Assembly (NCBI GenBank): GCA_050261675.1
Contig: JBLNDO010000024.1
Coordinates: 1-64,000 of the forward strand
DNA from: DASUBN01 sp050261675
GTDB taxonomy: Bacteria > Pseudomonadota > Gammaproteobacteria > Natronospirales > REEB76
Direction: 5' to 3'
Length of the DNA stretch: 64,000 nucleotides
The stretch's first letter is position 1. Each line of letters starts with the position of its first letter. Position numbers and translations under genes: made by a program. Below the pieces are notes generated by a model. The model worked only from the letters and a program-made list of their open reading frames with translations. It searched no databases and had not been told where the DNA came from. This document shows positions 16,137 through 23,761 of the stretch, one piece after another.

Positions 16137-16646
16137 CTATTTAAGAGTGACGAGAAGCTCGTCCAGTTGCCCGAACGTCTCGTCGAACCCGGAGGTGGCC
16201 CCGGAGGCGATGGTGTCATCGAGGGCCCGCTTCGAGGGATGACGGTCCCGCAGGGTCACGAGCGTCTTGCCGGCCTTCTCCTCGAAGGTCACCGTGGTCA
16301 CGGCCCCGCCCGCGCCGCCTTCGTCGTTGGTCCAGACGAGACGGGAGTTCGGCGCCACTTCCAGGTACTTGCCGAAGAACGCCATGGGCTCTTTCGTCTC
16401 AGGATGGGCGAATACGAAGCGGTAGCTACCCCCCGTGCGGGCATCTATCTCGCAGGAGAGGAAGGAGCTCCCGATGGACTTCGGCATCCACCAGCGTTTG
16501 ATGAGCTCGGGCGTGGTCCAGGCCTGGAACACGAGGCGCGCCGGACCATCGAAAGTGCGTGTGACCACAAGCTCTTGATCAGATTGCCGTTCGACCTTCG
16601 TGGGATTCTTCATGAGGGGTGCCTCACTCTCTCTTCTTGCGTCCAT
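16137..16646 (-). CDS. AHSA1/SRPBCC domain protein
   Basis: 169 aa. The START-like/AHSA1 fold shows in VVTRTFDGPARLVFQAWTTP, the loop RWWMPKS and GGAVTTVTFEEKAGKTLVTL. The ATG at 16646 is chosen because AAGGAG lies eight bases upstream inside the end of the ArsR gene, giving a 23-base overlap and translational coupling; the ATG at 16613 has no comparable site. ArsR-AHSA1 pairs are widespread; the SRPBCC cavity is thought to bind a small hydrophobic ligand. The ligand is unknown. Confidence 0.85.
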   Translation of the reverse strand: MDARRESEAPLMKNPTKVERQSDQELVVTRTFDGPARLVFQAWTTPELIKRWWMPKSIGSSFLSCEIDARTGGSYRFVFAHPETKEPMAFFGKYLEVAPNSRLVWTNDEGGAGGAVTTVTFEEKAGKTLVTLRDRHPSKRALDDTIASGATSGFDETFGQLDELLVTLK

Positions 16647-16989
16647 CGGCCTTCTCCTTACGTTTTAATTCCTCGACCACCTTGTCCAGTTCGCTGAAGC
16701 GCGCCTCCCAGAGCCGGCGGTATCTCTCGATCCATGCCGCCTCTTCCTCCAGCCGGCGCAGGCCGAGCCTGCAGGTCCGCACGCGCCCGACCTTTTCCGT
16801 GGTGACGAGCCCCGCCTGCTCCAGGACGCCGACGTGCTTCTTCATGCCCGTGAGGCTCATGTGGAACTTCCCGGCAAGCTCCGTGATCGAGGCGTCCCCG
16901 CGCCCGAGCTGCTCCAGTACGCCGCGGCGGGTGGCGTCCGAGAGCGCGGCGAACGAGGCATCAAAGCGGGCCGGGTTATACTGAACCAT
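16624..16989 (-). CDS. ArsR-family winged-helix repressor
   Basis: 121 aa from the ATG at 16989 (MVQYNPARFDASFAALSDAT). Winged HTH: SDATRRGVLEQLGRGDASIT, ELAGKFHMSLTGMKKHVGVL as recognition helix, and wing LVTTEKVGRVRTC. The Lys/Arg-rich tail contains the ribosome site of the next gene. It lacks the Cys metal-binding box of metal-sensing ArsR proteins, as is normal for the AHSA1-linked subgroup. A perfect 18-bp palindrome (16981-16998) covers its own start codon, indicating autorepression. Confidence 0.88.
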   Translation of the reverse strand: MVQYNPARFDASFAALSDATRRGVLEQLGRGDASITELAGKFHMSLTGMKKHVGVLEQAGLVTTEKVGRVRTCRLGLRRLEEEAAWIERYRRLWEARFSELDKVVEELKRKEKADGRKKRE

Positions 16990-16998
16990 ATGGTTCAG
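16981..16998. promoter_or_regulatory. ArsR operator palindrome over the start codon
   Basis: CTGAACCATATGGTTCAG is a perfect 18-bp palindrome whose centre contains the ATG of the ArsR gene. Repressor binding here would block both transcription and translation start of arsR-AHSA1. Confidence 0.7.
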
Positions 16999-17055
16999 TA
17001 TTAACACAGGAATGGGCAGGATGCAAGTGCCGCCTGATTACAGCCTGTTATGGAG

Positions 17056-17487
17056 TTATTCGTCCGGCTGGGTTGCCCCGGGCGCGGCGGAGACCGCCAC
17101 GGCGGGCTTCGGCGCTGCGGAGGACGCGGCCTTCTTCGGCGCGCGCTTCGCGGTTTTCTTGTGGGCCTTGGCCTTCTTGGCTTTCTTCTTGTCCTTCTTC
17201 GCCTCTTTCTTTTTCTTCTTCTCCGCCTTCTTCCTGCCCTTCAGGGCCCTGCCCGTCTTCTTGGCCACCGCCTGCAGGTGGTCCAGCGCCTGCTGGAACA
17301 CCGAGAGCGCCGCGGCGGTCTGGCCGATCAGGCGCTGCACCGGTTTCTCGCGGAGATCGATGTTCTTCTTGCAGTTCCTGCATTTCAGGGACTTGTGGTG
17401 CGAAGCCCACTTGAGGCGCGGGTGCTGGATCTTGCCGCAGTGGGGGCAGGTGATGTGGACCGGTGTCTGCTTCAGGAATTTGAGCAT
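17056..17487 (-). CDS. Zinc-ribbon protein with Lys/Ala-rich tail
   Basis: 143 aa from the ATG at 17487, which has AGGAGAAG just upstream. Residues 10-45 contain two CxxC pairs (ITCPHCGK and LKCRNCKK) making a zinc ribbon. After residue 75 the chain becomes very rich in Lys and Ala (KKAEKKKKKEAKKDKKKAKK), like histone-H1-type or nucleoid-associated tails. The sequence suggests binding to nucleic acid or another polyanion, but no specific function is recognised. It is transcribed divergently from the orphan ParA gene, 144 bases away. Confidence 0.65.
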   Translation of the reverse strand: MLKFLKQTPVHITCPHCGKIQHPRLKWASHHKSLKCRNCKKNIDLREKPVQRLIGQTAAALSVFQQALDHLQAVAKKTGRALKGRKKAEKKKKKEAKKDKKKAKKAKAHKKTAKRAPKKAASSAAPKPAVAVSAAPGATQPDE

Positions 17488-17630
17488 GTTCTTCTCCTGG
17501 AGTTTTCGTTCTACGGCCGCTCGAACGGCGGCCTGGATATAAGGGGCCGGAATCATACCCCCAAGCGCTCCGGCGATTGTTACAACGCGGGATATACTTG
17601 AGCGGGGTTGTCATAAATGGGGCTCAAGGC

Positions 17631-18272
17631 ATGCGGACAATCATGGTCATGAATGCCAAGGGCGGGTGTGGAAAGAGCACGCTCGCGACTTCCATCGCCG
17701 CCTACTACGCCTCCCACTGGGAAGGGACGGTGGCGATCGCCGACTACGATCCCCAGACCTCGAGTCTGGACTGGCTCGCCAAGCGCCCCGCAGACCGGGA
17801 CCCCATCGTGGGCGTGGACGCCACGAAAGACGGCCTGAAGCACCTGCCCCGCAACACCGATTACCTCATCATCGACCCGCCGGCCCGGGCCCACGGCTCG
17901 GAGCTCACCCAGCTCGTGCGCCACGCGGAAACCATCGTGGTGCCGGTGCTCCCCTCGCCCGTGGATATCGGCGCCGGCGCCAAGTTCATCCAGGAACTCC
18001 TGGAGGTGGGCAAGGTAGAGCGCCGCGAAGTGAAGCTCGCGGTGGTGGCGAACCGGGTGCGGGAAAAACTTCTGGTATTCGGCGAGCTGGAGAAATTCCT
18101 GGAGGGCCTCAAGATCCCCTTCATCGCCACCTTGCGTGACGCCCAGAACTACATCCGCGCATACTCCCGCGGCCTCGGCATCCATGAGCTGCCGCCGTAT
18201 TTGGCGCAGGATGATTGGAAGCAGTGGAAACCTTTAGTCGAATGGCTTGAATCCCGCCGTAGCCGACCCTAA
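17631..18272 (+). CDS. Orphan ParA/MinD-type ATPase
   Basis: 213 aa. A deviant Walker A (MNAKGGCGKSTLATSI) starts at residue 8; the Walker A' region is VAIADYDPQTSSLDWL and Walker B is YLIIDPPA. The ATG at 17631 is preceded by AAGG; a longer frame from 17577 lacks support. The protein lacks an N-terminal HTH and no ParB or centromere-like repeats lie nearby, so it is a chromosomal orphan that may position a protein complex. A TATACT hexamer at 17593 could be its -10 box. The next gene begins two bases after its stop. Confidence 0.85.
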   Translation: MRTIMVMNAKGGCGKSTLATSIAAYYASHWEGTVAIADYDPQTSSLDWLAKRPADRDPIVGVDATKDGLKHLPRNTDYLIIDPPARAHGSELTQLVRHAETIVVPVLPSPVDIGAGAKFIQELLEVGKVERREVKLAVVANRVREKLLVFGELEKFLEGLKIPFIATLRDAQNYIRAYSRGLGIHELPPYLAQDDWKQWKPLVEWLESRRSRP

Positions 18273-18274
18273 AA

Positions 18275-19036
18275 ATGCGTCTTTTCATCCCATACTTCGT
18301 TGCGCCGCTCGCTCGCATCCTCATTACGCAATTCGGTAACTCCGGTGCTCGTCTCGCGCCGCGCCTCGTCTGGAACGAAAATCCGCTATTTTTACTCCGT
18401 TGTCTTATCGCTTTGTCAGCTGGCGTATCGGGAGCTTATGCACGCCAACCTAATCAATCCGCCGTCATGGATACCACTAGCGGGAAAGTCACAATCCAGG
18501 TCGAAGGGGATAACAATAAGCAAGCGCTTCATTTGGTTATCACTGACGAAAAAGGGAATCGCTTATCGGATATTGGATTCAAGACTTTGGAAGACCCCAC
18601 GTATGAACACGAAGATTTGCGCTTTGAGATCATTCATATTAATGGAATAGATTTTCCGCTCATCGCCGTCGTCGCAGGCTATGCTGGCGGATCGGATTCC
18701 CAGTTCGAATCCACTCTTGTGTCAGTGGTCGGCGCAAAGACACAGGAGTTGGTGCCGCATCTCGAAACAAATATCGAAGGTGCTGTCTGTCCAGGCAACT
18801 TTGGCACAGATTCAAAACCGGGGGTTCTTCGTGTGAATTTCAAATGGGGCGATGAGGGTCATTACCAGCCTCACTTGTATGAATATTGGTTCTATTCTTG
18901 GGATGGGAAACAGTTCGTATTGTCGAAACATGGTCAGACAAAGAAAGAATACGGCGAAGTGAAAAAAGCTATCTCTGAATTGGGGTATACCTGCAAAAGG
19001 GACATCGTCTACGATCTGATGTCGGAAATGTATTAA
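18275..19036 (+). CDS. Secreted or membrane-linked unknown protein in a lower-GC patch
   Basis: 253 aa from 18275, but the first 40 residues are rich in alternative starts and poorly protein-like; a hydrophobic segment (PLFLLRCLIALSAGVSGAYA) ending at about residue 56 looks like a signal peptide, so the true start may be later. The mature part (GKVTIQVEGDNNKQALHLVI ... YEYWFYSWDGKQFVLSKHGQ) is beta-rich and contains two Cys. No family is recognised. Base composition drops sharply compared with the ParA gene upstream. It overlaps the next gene by one base (TAATG), so they are translated together. Confidence 0.55.
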   Translation: MRLFIPYFVAPLARILITQFGNSGARLAPRLVWNENPLFLLRCLIALSAGVSGAYARQPNQSAVMDTTSGKVTIQVEGDNNKQALHLVITDEKGNRLSDIGFKTLEDPTYEHEDLRFEIIHINGIDFPLIAVVAGYAGGSDSQFESTLVSVVGAKTQELVPHLETNIEGAVCPGNFGTDSKPGVLRVNFKWGDEGHYQPHLYEYWFYSWDGKQFVLSKHGQTKKEYGEVKKAISELGYTCKRDIVYDLMSEMY

Positions 19037-19479
19037 TGCGACTCTGGTCGCTGCATCCGATGTATCTGGACGCGAAGGGATTGGTGGCGCTTTGGCGCGA
19101 AGCTCTACTAGCTCAAGCAGTTCTTTCTGGAAAAACAAAAGGCTATAGGAACCATCCCCAGCTCATCCGGTTCAAGGAACACAGGAACCCCAAGGCCGCC
19201 ATCGCCACGTACTTACGGGAAGTCCAGGCGGAAGCGACTCGGCGGGGATATAGTTTTGACGCCCGGAAGATCGGGCGGGGGAAGGTCAGGGCTAAGTCCA
19301 TCAAGGTCACGCGGGGGCAGTTGGAATACGAATGGAAGCATCTGAGGCGTAAACTCAAAGTTAGAGATCCTGCTGCACTGCAAAATTTACCTTCATTAAA
19401 TTTTGCGGAATCACACGCACTATTTGGTGTAATTGACGGGGGAATGCAGGAATGGGAGAAGGGAAACCGAAAATATTGA
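19036..19479 (+). CDS. Pyrimidine dimer DNA glycosylase / endonuclease V
   Basis: 147 aa. The N-terminus MRLWSLHPMYLDAKGLVALW then REALLAQAVLSGKTKGYRNHP is the signature of bacterial homologues of T4 endonuclease V (PF03013). These DNA repair enzymes cut the glycosyl bond at UV-induced cyclobutane dimers and nick the strand. T4 DenV uses the N-terminal amine as nucleophile and a Glu; here the Met must be removed for the same chemistry. The start overlaps the stop of the upstream gene (TAATG). Lower GC and patchy family occurrence suggest horizontal acquisition. Confidence 0.85.
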   Translation: MRLWSLHPMYLDAKGLVALWREALLAQAVLSGKTKGYRNHPQLIRFKEHRNPKAAIATYLREVQAEATRRGYSFDARKIGRGKVRAKSIKVTRGQLEYEWKHLRRKLKVRDPAALQNLPSLNFAESHALFGVIDGGMQEWEKGNRKY

Positions 19480-19574
19480 TGTCGCTAGATTCTCATCTTC
19501 AATGAAATTCTTCCCTGTTCTAGCATTTATATCTCGGCTTTGCGCGGTAAATCCACCACTTGAGGAGCTCTTGG

Positions 19575-19706
19575 ATGAGTAAGGAGAAAGCCATGACAAA
19601 TGAAAGCAACAAGTTGGTGGAGTTCACTCAGCTATATGCGCGTCTCATGAATCAAATGTTATTTTCAAGAAACACCAGCATTATTTATGACACGCACTTA
19701 ATTTGA
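19575..19706 (+). CDS. Possible 43-aa small protein
   Basis: An ATG at 19575 follows GAGGAG by seven bases and opens 43 codons ending in TGA at 19704-19706. A second in-frame ATG (codon 7) follows AAGGAG by six bases, so two nested starts each have a good ribosome site. The peptide (MSKEKAMTNESNKLVEFTQL at the start) is hydrophilic with a C-terminal amphipathic stretch. No homologue is recognised. Its end overlaps a decayed gene on the other strand, so it may be a chance frame. Confidence 0.35.
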   Translation: MSKEKAMTNESNKLVEFTQLYARLMNQMLFSRNTSIIYDTHLI

Positions 19707-19850
19707 AACTGACTCTCTTGTTTCTATAAAAACGATTTCAACAAATAATGCGCAAACTACCGGCCAAAACGCCACATAAGAAATTTCTTCGAACGACCCC
19801 GCCTCCACCGGACCCGCGATTCGATTTAGAAATATCCCTGACCCGATAGA
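19698..19850 (-). pseudogene. C-terminal remnant of a paralogue of the membrane protein at 22029
   Basis: Reading the minus strand from 19850 to the TAA at 19698 gives RIAGPVEAGSFEEISYVAFW then PVVCALFVEIVFIETRESVS. The intact gene at 22029-22769 ends QIAGPLEAGSFEQIAYVAFW then PAVSALFTEFVVVGTRKAP. The match covers about 35 residues including the C-terminus. An in-frame TGA at 19851-19853 and loss of similarity beyond it show that the rest is gone. This is a decayed duplicate in a lower-GC patch. Confidence 0.75.
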
Positions 19851-19924
19851 TCAAGACCAAAACCGCGCAAGTCCCCGCCGCGCGCGGCTCTCCCCATTCT
19901 TTCCGGAAGACCGCGGCCGGGCGT

Positions 19925-19930
19925 TATACT
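19925..19930 (+). promoter_or_regulatory. Possible -10 box for the hydrolase-LuxR gene
   Basis: TATACT lies 35 bases before the TTG start of the alpha/beta hydrolase-LuxR gene. No good -35 (TTGACA) stands 16-18 bases upstream; TTCCGG is the nearest candidate, so an activator may be needed. Confidence 0.35.
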
Positions 19931-19965
19931 GGCCGGCATCTCAGGCGGAAACGGGGTCTTGGGCC

Positions 19966-21048
19966 TTGAGGCAGCGCATCCAGTTCTGCACCACCCGCGA
20001 CGACGTGCGCCTCGCCTATGCGAAGAGCGGCGAGGGCCCGCCCTTGGTCAAGGCCGCGGGCTGGCTCACGCACCTGGAGCAGGAGTGGGACAACCCGGTC
20101 TGGCGCCACTGGCTGAACGAGCTTTCCGCGGAAAACACCCTGTTCCGCTACGACCCGCGCGGCTCCGGCCTCTCGGACCGGAACGTGGGCAACGTGGATC
20201 TCGAGGTCTGGGTCCACGATCTCGAGACCATGGTGGATGCCGCGGGGCTTGATCGCTTCCCCCTGCTCGGCAGCTGCCAGGGCGGGCCGGTGGCCGTCGC
20301 CTATGCCGCGCGCCACCCGGAGCGCGTGAGCCGCCTCATCCTCTTCGGCAGCTACCTGAAGGGCGCCTTCGCCGGCCCGCCGGATTCGCCGAAGGCGGCG
20401 GAAGCCCAGGCGCTGGAAAAGCTCATCGAAGTGGGCTGGGGCCACGACGTGCCCGCGTTCCGCCAGGTGTTCTCGAGCCTGCTCATGCCCGATGCGGACA
20501 TCGGCCTGCTGCAGGCCTTGGGGGAGCTGGAGCGCATTTCCAGTTCCGCCGGGACCGCCGCGCGCTGCTGGCACGCGTTCCACTCCTTTAATGTGCAGGA
20601 GGAGGTCGCCCGCGTGAAGGCCGAGACTCTGGTGATGCATTCCCGCGGCGACGCTATGGTGCCCTTCGAGGAGGGGCGCCGCCTGGCCTCGCTGCTTCCC
20701 GGCGCGCGCATGGTCACGCTGGAGGGCCGCAACCACATCCTGCTGGAGTCGGAGCCCGCCTGGCGCGAGTTCCTGCAGGAGCTGCGCTCCTTCCTGCAAG
20801 AGGAGGCGGCCCCGGGCGCGCGCGGCCACGCCGAGGGCTTTGCCGAGCTCACCCAGCGGGAGCAGAGCGTGCTCGACCTCGTGGCCCAGGGGCTCGACAA
20901 CGGCGAGATCGCCGTGCGGCTCTTTATCAGCGAGAGCACCGTGAGCAACCACCTCACCAACATCTTCGCCAAGCTCAACGTGACCCGCCGCGCCCAGGCC
21001 ATCGTGCAGGCCCGCGAGGCGGGCTTCGGCCGCCGCCTGGATTCCTGA
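19966..21048 (+). CDS. Alpha/beta hydrolase fused to a LuxR-type DNA-binding domain
   Basis: 360 aa from a TTG start at 19966. Residues 1-275 are an alpha/beta hydrolase (RYDPRGSGLSDRN oxyanion-side motif; nucleophile elbow GSCQGG). The nucleophile position is Cys, not Ser; Asp in LVMHSRGDAMVP and His in EGRNHILLE complete a triad. Residues 290-350 are a LuxR/GerE HTH (LTQREQSVLDLVAQGLDNGE; ISESTVSNHLTNIFAKLNV). It is likely a transcription regulator whose hydrolase domain senses or processes a small ester or lactone-like ligand. It is transcribed ahead of mddA (179 bases away), a possible target. Confidence 0.85.
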   Translation: MRQRIQFCTTRDDVRLAYAKSGEGPPLVKAAGWLTHLEQEWDNPVWRHWLNELSAENTLFRYDPRGSGLSDRNVGNVDLEVWVHDLETMVDAAGLDRFPLLGSCQGGPVAVAYAARHPERVSRLILFGSYLKGAFAGPPDSPKAAEAQALEKLIEVGWGHDVPAFRQVFSSLLMPDADIGLLQALGELERISSSAGTAARCWHAFHSFNVQEEVARVKAETLVMHSRGDAMVPFEEGRRLASLLPGARMVTLEGRNHILLESEPAWREFLQELRSFLQEEAAPGARGHAEGFAELTQREQSVLDLVAQGLDNGEIAVRLFISESTVSNHLTNIFAKLNVTRRAQAIVQAREAGFGRRLDS

Positions 21049-21226
21049 GCCGCGCGCTTGGGACCCGGGTCCTAAGTCCCTAAGCGTTTTCTTCCCCTCC
21101 GTCCGCAAAACCCGACCGCGGTCCCATGACCGCGCCCGCCTCTCCGCGCCACCATGGCCGCTGGGTCTCCGGCGCTTCGCCGGCCGCCCTAATCTCAATG
21201 ACATACGGGGATCTAAGGAGGAGAAC

Positions 21227-21985
21227 ATGCTGCGCTATCTCGCATTCCTATATGGTGTCGTCGGCTACGCCGCTTTCCTGGGCGTGTTCCTGTACGCCAT
21301 CGCGTTCCTCTGCGGCCTGCCGGTGCCGGTGAACGTGGACACGCCCTCGAAGCTCGGCGCCGGCGAGGCGGCGATCGTGGACCTAGTGCTGCTCGGCCTC
21401 TTCGGCGTGCAGCACAGCGGCATGGCGCGGCGCGCCTTCAAGCGCGCCTGGACGAAAGTGGTGCCGGAACACGTGGAGCGCTCCACCTTCGTGTGGGCCT
21501 CCGACGCCGCGCTCGCGCTCGTCCTGTGGCAGTGGCAGGGCATCCCTGCGGTCGTCTGGCAGGTGGAATCGCCCGTGGTTCGCGGCGCGGTGTGGGGCCT
21601 CGCGGCGCTCGGCTGGCTCCTGCTGCTCGCATCCACCTTCGCCGTGAGCCACGCGGATCTCTTCGGCCTCCGGCAGGTATATTTCCACCTCCGCGAGCGG
21701 GCGGCGGCGCCGTTCAAGCTCTTCACGGGCTCGCTTTACGGCGTCGTGCGGCATCCCATCATGCTCGGCTTCGTGATCGCCTTCTGGGCGGCGCCAACCA
21801 TGACGGCCGGGCACCTCCTGTTCTCGGCGGTGGCCACGGGTTACATCCTCGCCGCCATCCAGCTGGAGGAGCGCGACCTCATCGCCGCGTTCGGCGAGGC
21901 CTACCGGCGTTACCGCCGTGACGTGCCCATGCTGATCCCCTTCCTCAGCCGGCGCGCGGCCGGACGGTCGGCGACGGATTCCTGA
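21227..21985 (+). CDS. mddA: Methanethiol S-methyltransferase (MddA-type)
   Basis: 252 aa, about six membrane segments. The order LAFLYGVVGYAAFLGVFLYA, LLGLFGVQHSGMARRAFKRA, VERSTFVWASDAALAL, ADLFGLRQVYFHL, YGVVRHPIMLGFVIAFWAAP and LEERDLIAAFGEAYRRYRR follows MddA proteins closely. MddA is an inner-membrane enzyme that methylates methanethiol with S-adenosylmethionine to form dimethyl sulfide; the C-terminal RHP...EERDL block is the SAM-binding signature of the isoprenylcysteine methyltransferase superfamily. AAGGAGG precedes the ATG. A bidirectional hairpin (21998) ends the unit. The assignment rests on remembered family sequence. Confidence 0.8.
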   Translation: MLRYLAFLYGVVGYAAFLGVFLYAIAFLCGLPVPVNVDTPSKLGAGEAAIVDLVLLGLFGVQHSGMARRAFKRAWTKVVPEHVERSTFVWASDAALALVLWQWQGIPAVVWQVESPVVRGAVWGLAALGWLLLLASTFAVSHADLFGLRQVYFHLRERAAAPFKLFTGSLYGVVRHPIMLGFVIAFWAAPTMTAGHLLFSAVATGYILAAIQLEERDLIAAFGEAYRRYRRDVPMLIPFLSRRAAGRSATDS

Positions 21986-21997
21986 GCGAAGTGCTTC

Positions 21998-22024
21998 GGG
22001 CGCCCCGCGTGTGGCGGGGCGCCC
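21998..22024. terminator. Bidirectional terminator hairpin between convergent genes
   Basis: GGGCGCCCCGC (21998-22008), loop GTGTG, GCGGGGCGCCC (22014-22024): a perfect 11-bp GC-rich stem in the 43-base gap between mddA and the convergent membrane-protein gene. T-runs are poor on both sides. Confidence 0.65.
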
Positions 22025-22028
22025 GTCG

Positions 22029-22769
22029 CTATGGAGCCTTGCGCGTCCCCACCACCACAAACTCGGTAAACAACGCGCTCACCGCCGGCCAAAACGCCAC
22101 GTAGGCGATCTGTTCGAAACTCCCCGCCTCCAGCGGTCCCGCAATCTGCTTTTGGAAGATCAACAACACCCCTGAAGTAATCGCGAAGGCATAGAGCGCC
22201 AGCGGCAGCTTGAAGAGCCGCCACCGGGCGGCGCGGTACTTGTAGATGTAGAAGACCGTGGCGGCGAAAGCCCAGATCAGCGCTGCCCAGGGCACCCATT
22301 CCAGTGGCACCACGAATACCAGCAACATCGGCGGCACCACCGTGAGGAACCAGGCGAGGAGGCTTCCCGCCACCCAGCGGAACAGGTCTTCCAGCAGGTT
22401 GACCGACTGGTCGAGCCACCAGGGCGTGGGCAGGCCCGGCTGTGTCCGGGCCTCGAACTTGGCGGACCAGTAGCCACCCGGGTATTTCGCCGCGAGCGGG
22501 GCGTAGCCCGCCGCCAGGGCCACGGCAATCTTGCTGCCGGTCCAGACCGTGAACGAGCCGAGCACGGCAGCCGCCGCGAGATAGCACCAGAAACCCAAGG
22601 GGACGCGCAGCACGAGCCGCTGATCCTTGGTCCACCACCAGGCGGCGCCCAGGGTCATGAGCCCGATGAGCGCCACGGCGGTGGCGAAATCACCGTGGGC
22701 GATGGTGGAGATCAGCTCTCCGATACCCCAGGCGATGAGAATGATGACAAGCAGGAACGCCAGGTCCAT
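22029..22769 (-). CDS. Multi-pass membrane protein of unknown function
   Basis: 246 aa from the ATG at 22769 (MDLAFLLVIILIAWGIG). In-frame starts at 22814 and 22838 exist, but the latter would leave only 17 bases to the divergent lipoprotein start. About six hydrophobic segments are visible, with a polar loop (AAKYPGGYWSAKFEARTQPG) in the middle. The C-terminal block AGPLEAGSFEQIAYVAFWPA is conserved in a decayed duplicate at 19698-19850. No family is recognised. Confidence 0.65.
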   Translation of the reverse strand: MDLAFLLVIILIAWGIGELISTIAHGDFATAVALIGLMTLGAAWWWTKDQRLVLRVPLGFWCYLAAAAVLGSFTVWTGSKIAVALAAGYAPLAAKYPGGYWSAKFEARTQPGLPTPWWLDQSVNLLEDLFRWVAGSLLAWFLTVVPPMLLVFVVPLEWVPWAALIWAFAATVFYIYKYRAARWRLFKLPLALYAFAITSGVLLIFQKQIAGPLEAGSFEQIAYVAFWPAVSALFTEFVVVGTRKAP

Positions 22770-22855
22770 TAGACCTGAACCGACAAACCCGCGTTGAAAT
22801 CCCCTTCTCCCCATGGCTTGAGTATATTCCCGGCGCATCCACTAGAATCGGGACC

Positions 22856-23755
22856 ATGAAGACACGCCGTTTATTTTTATTGCTGCTGCTCGGCTTCGCG
22901 GCCGCGGCCTGCGAGAAGGGCCGACAGGTGGCGGACATCACCACGCGCCAGGGCGGGCATTTTCTGGTGGTGGACCCGAAAGCCGACTACGTGCGCATCT
23001 GTCACGAGGGCGAAATCGACGCCTTCAAGAACGAGGCTTGGGCTGGATTGCGCATTGATTCCGAGGAGGTGAAGGCGCCTTCCCAGGAGGAACAGGAAAT
23101 CCCCTGGGAGAAGATCGAGCACATCGATTTCGGCGCGCCCGCCGGCGACCTGGGCGACTTCTGCCCGGGTCTGCCCGAAGACATCGCCGCGGAGGTGCAC
23201 TATCCGGACGGGCACATGGAAAAACACAAGCTGGAGGACACCACCGATGACGGCATCAACGGCCTCACGGAGCGCGGCAAGGTGGTGATCCCGCTACGGA
23301 ACGTGGCGAGCCTCAAGATGGTGCCGGACCAGAAATGGCCCTGGTCCACGGCCGCCGAGAAGTACTACGGCGTGACCCTGACCGCCACCTGGAACGACGG
23401 CAAGACCGCCGTGGTGCAACAGCCCAACTTTTACTTCAACGCCAGCAAACATCACGGCGACGACACGCTGGTCTCGCCCTTCGGCGACTATGTGTATGAC
23501 TATCCGGCCATCATCGCCGGCGCGCGGGTGGACCTGCCCTGGAACATGTTGAAGCGCATCGAGATCGAGTCCAAGCCCGGCGAACCACGCAAGGTGAAAC
23601 TCACCTTCACCGACGGACACACCGAAGAAGTGATGCAGGCGGACGCGAACCTGGAGAACCTCAGTCGGGACGACAACCCCGAGACGGAGGTCTACGTGAC
23701 GCGCATGGACATCACGTCCACGCCCCAGGTACCTCCGAAGAATTCGGGCGGTTAA
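22856..23755 (+). CDS. Predicted lipoprotein, unknown
   Basis: 299 aa. Lipoprotein signal MKTRRLFLLLLLGFAAAAC with lipobox AAAC. The mature part is beta-rich with two similar acidic segments (CHEGEIDAFKNEAWAGLRID; VPDQKWPWSTAAEKYYGVTL) and contains HYPDGHMEKHKLED and FTDGHTEEVMQAD, which look like repeated short beta hairpins reading x-DGH-x-E. Proposed location is the outer membrane or periplasm. No family name can be given. Its stop is six bases from the convergent membrane-protein gene. Confidence 0.7.
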   Translation: MKTRRLFLLLLLGFAAAACEKGRQVADITTRQGGHFLVVDPKADYVRICHEGEIDAFKNEAWAGLRIDSEEVKAPSQEEQEIPWEKIEHIDFGAPAGDLGDFCPGLPEDIAAEVHYPDGHMEKHKLEDTTDDGINGLTERGKVVIPLRNVASLKMVPDQKWPWSTAAEKYYGVTLTATWNDGKTAVVQQPNFYFNASKHHGDDTLVSPFGDYVYDYPAIIAGARVDLPWNMLKRIEIESKPGEPRKVKLTFTDGHTEEVMQADANLENLSRDDNPETEVYVTRMDITSTPQVPPKNSGG

Positions 23756-23761
23756 GAGCGT

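Larger units (their letters stand above)
19480..19965. other. 486-bp lower-GC gap with gene remnants
   Basis: This longest gap in the window holds a possible 43-codon gene (19575-19706, plus strand), a decayed fragment of a membrane-protein gene (19698-19850, minus strand) and, at its right edge, a TATACT -10-like hexamer (19925-19930) suited to the hydrolase-LuxR gene starting at 19966. Nothing else is recognised. Confidence 0.6.

Noticed and set aside
17631..18272. ParA as part of a plasmid or chromosome partition locus
   Set aside because: No parB, no parS-like repeats and no replication gene nearby.
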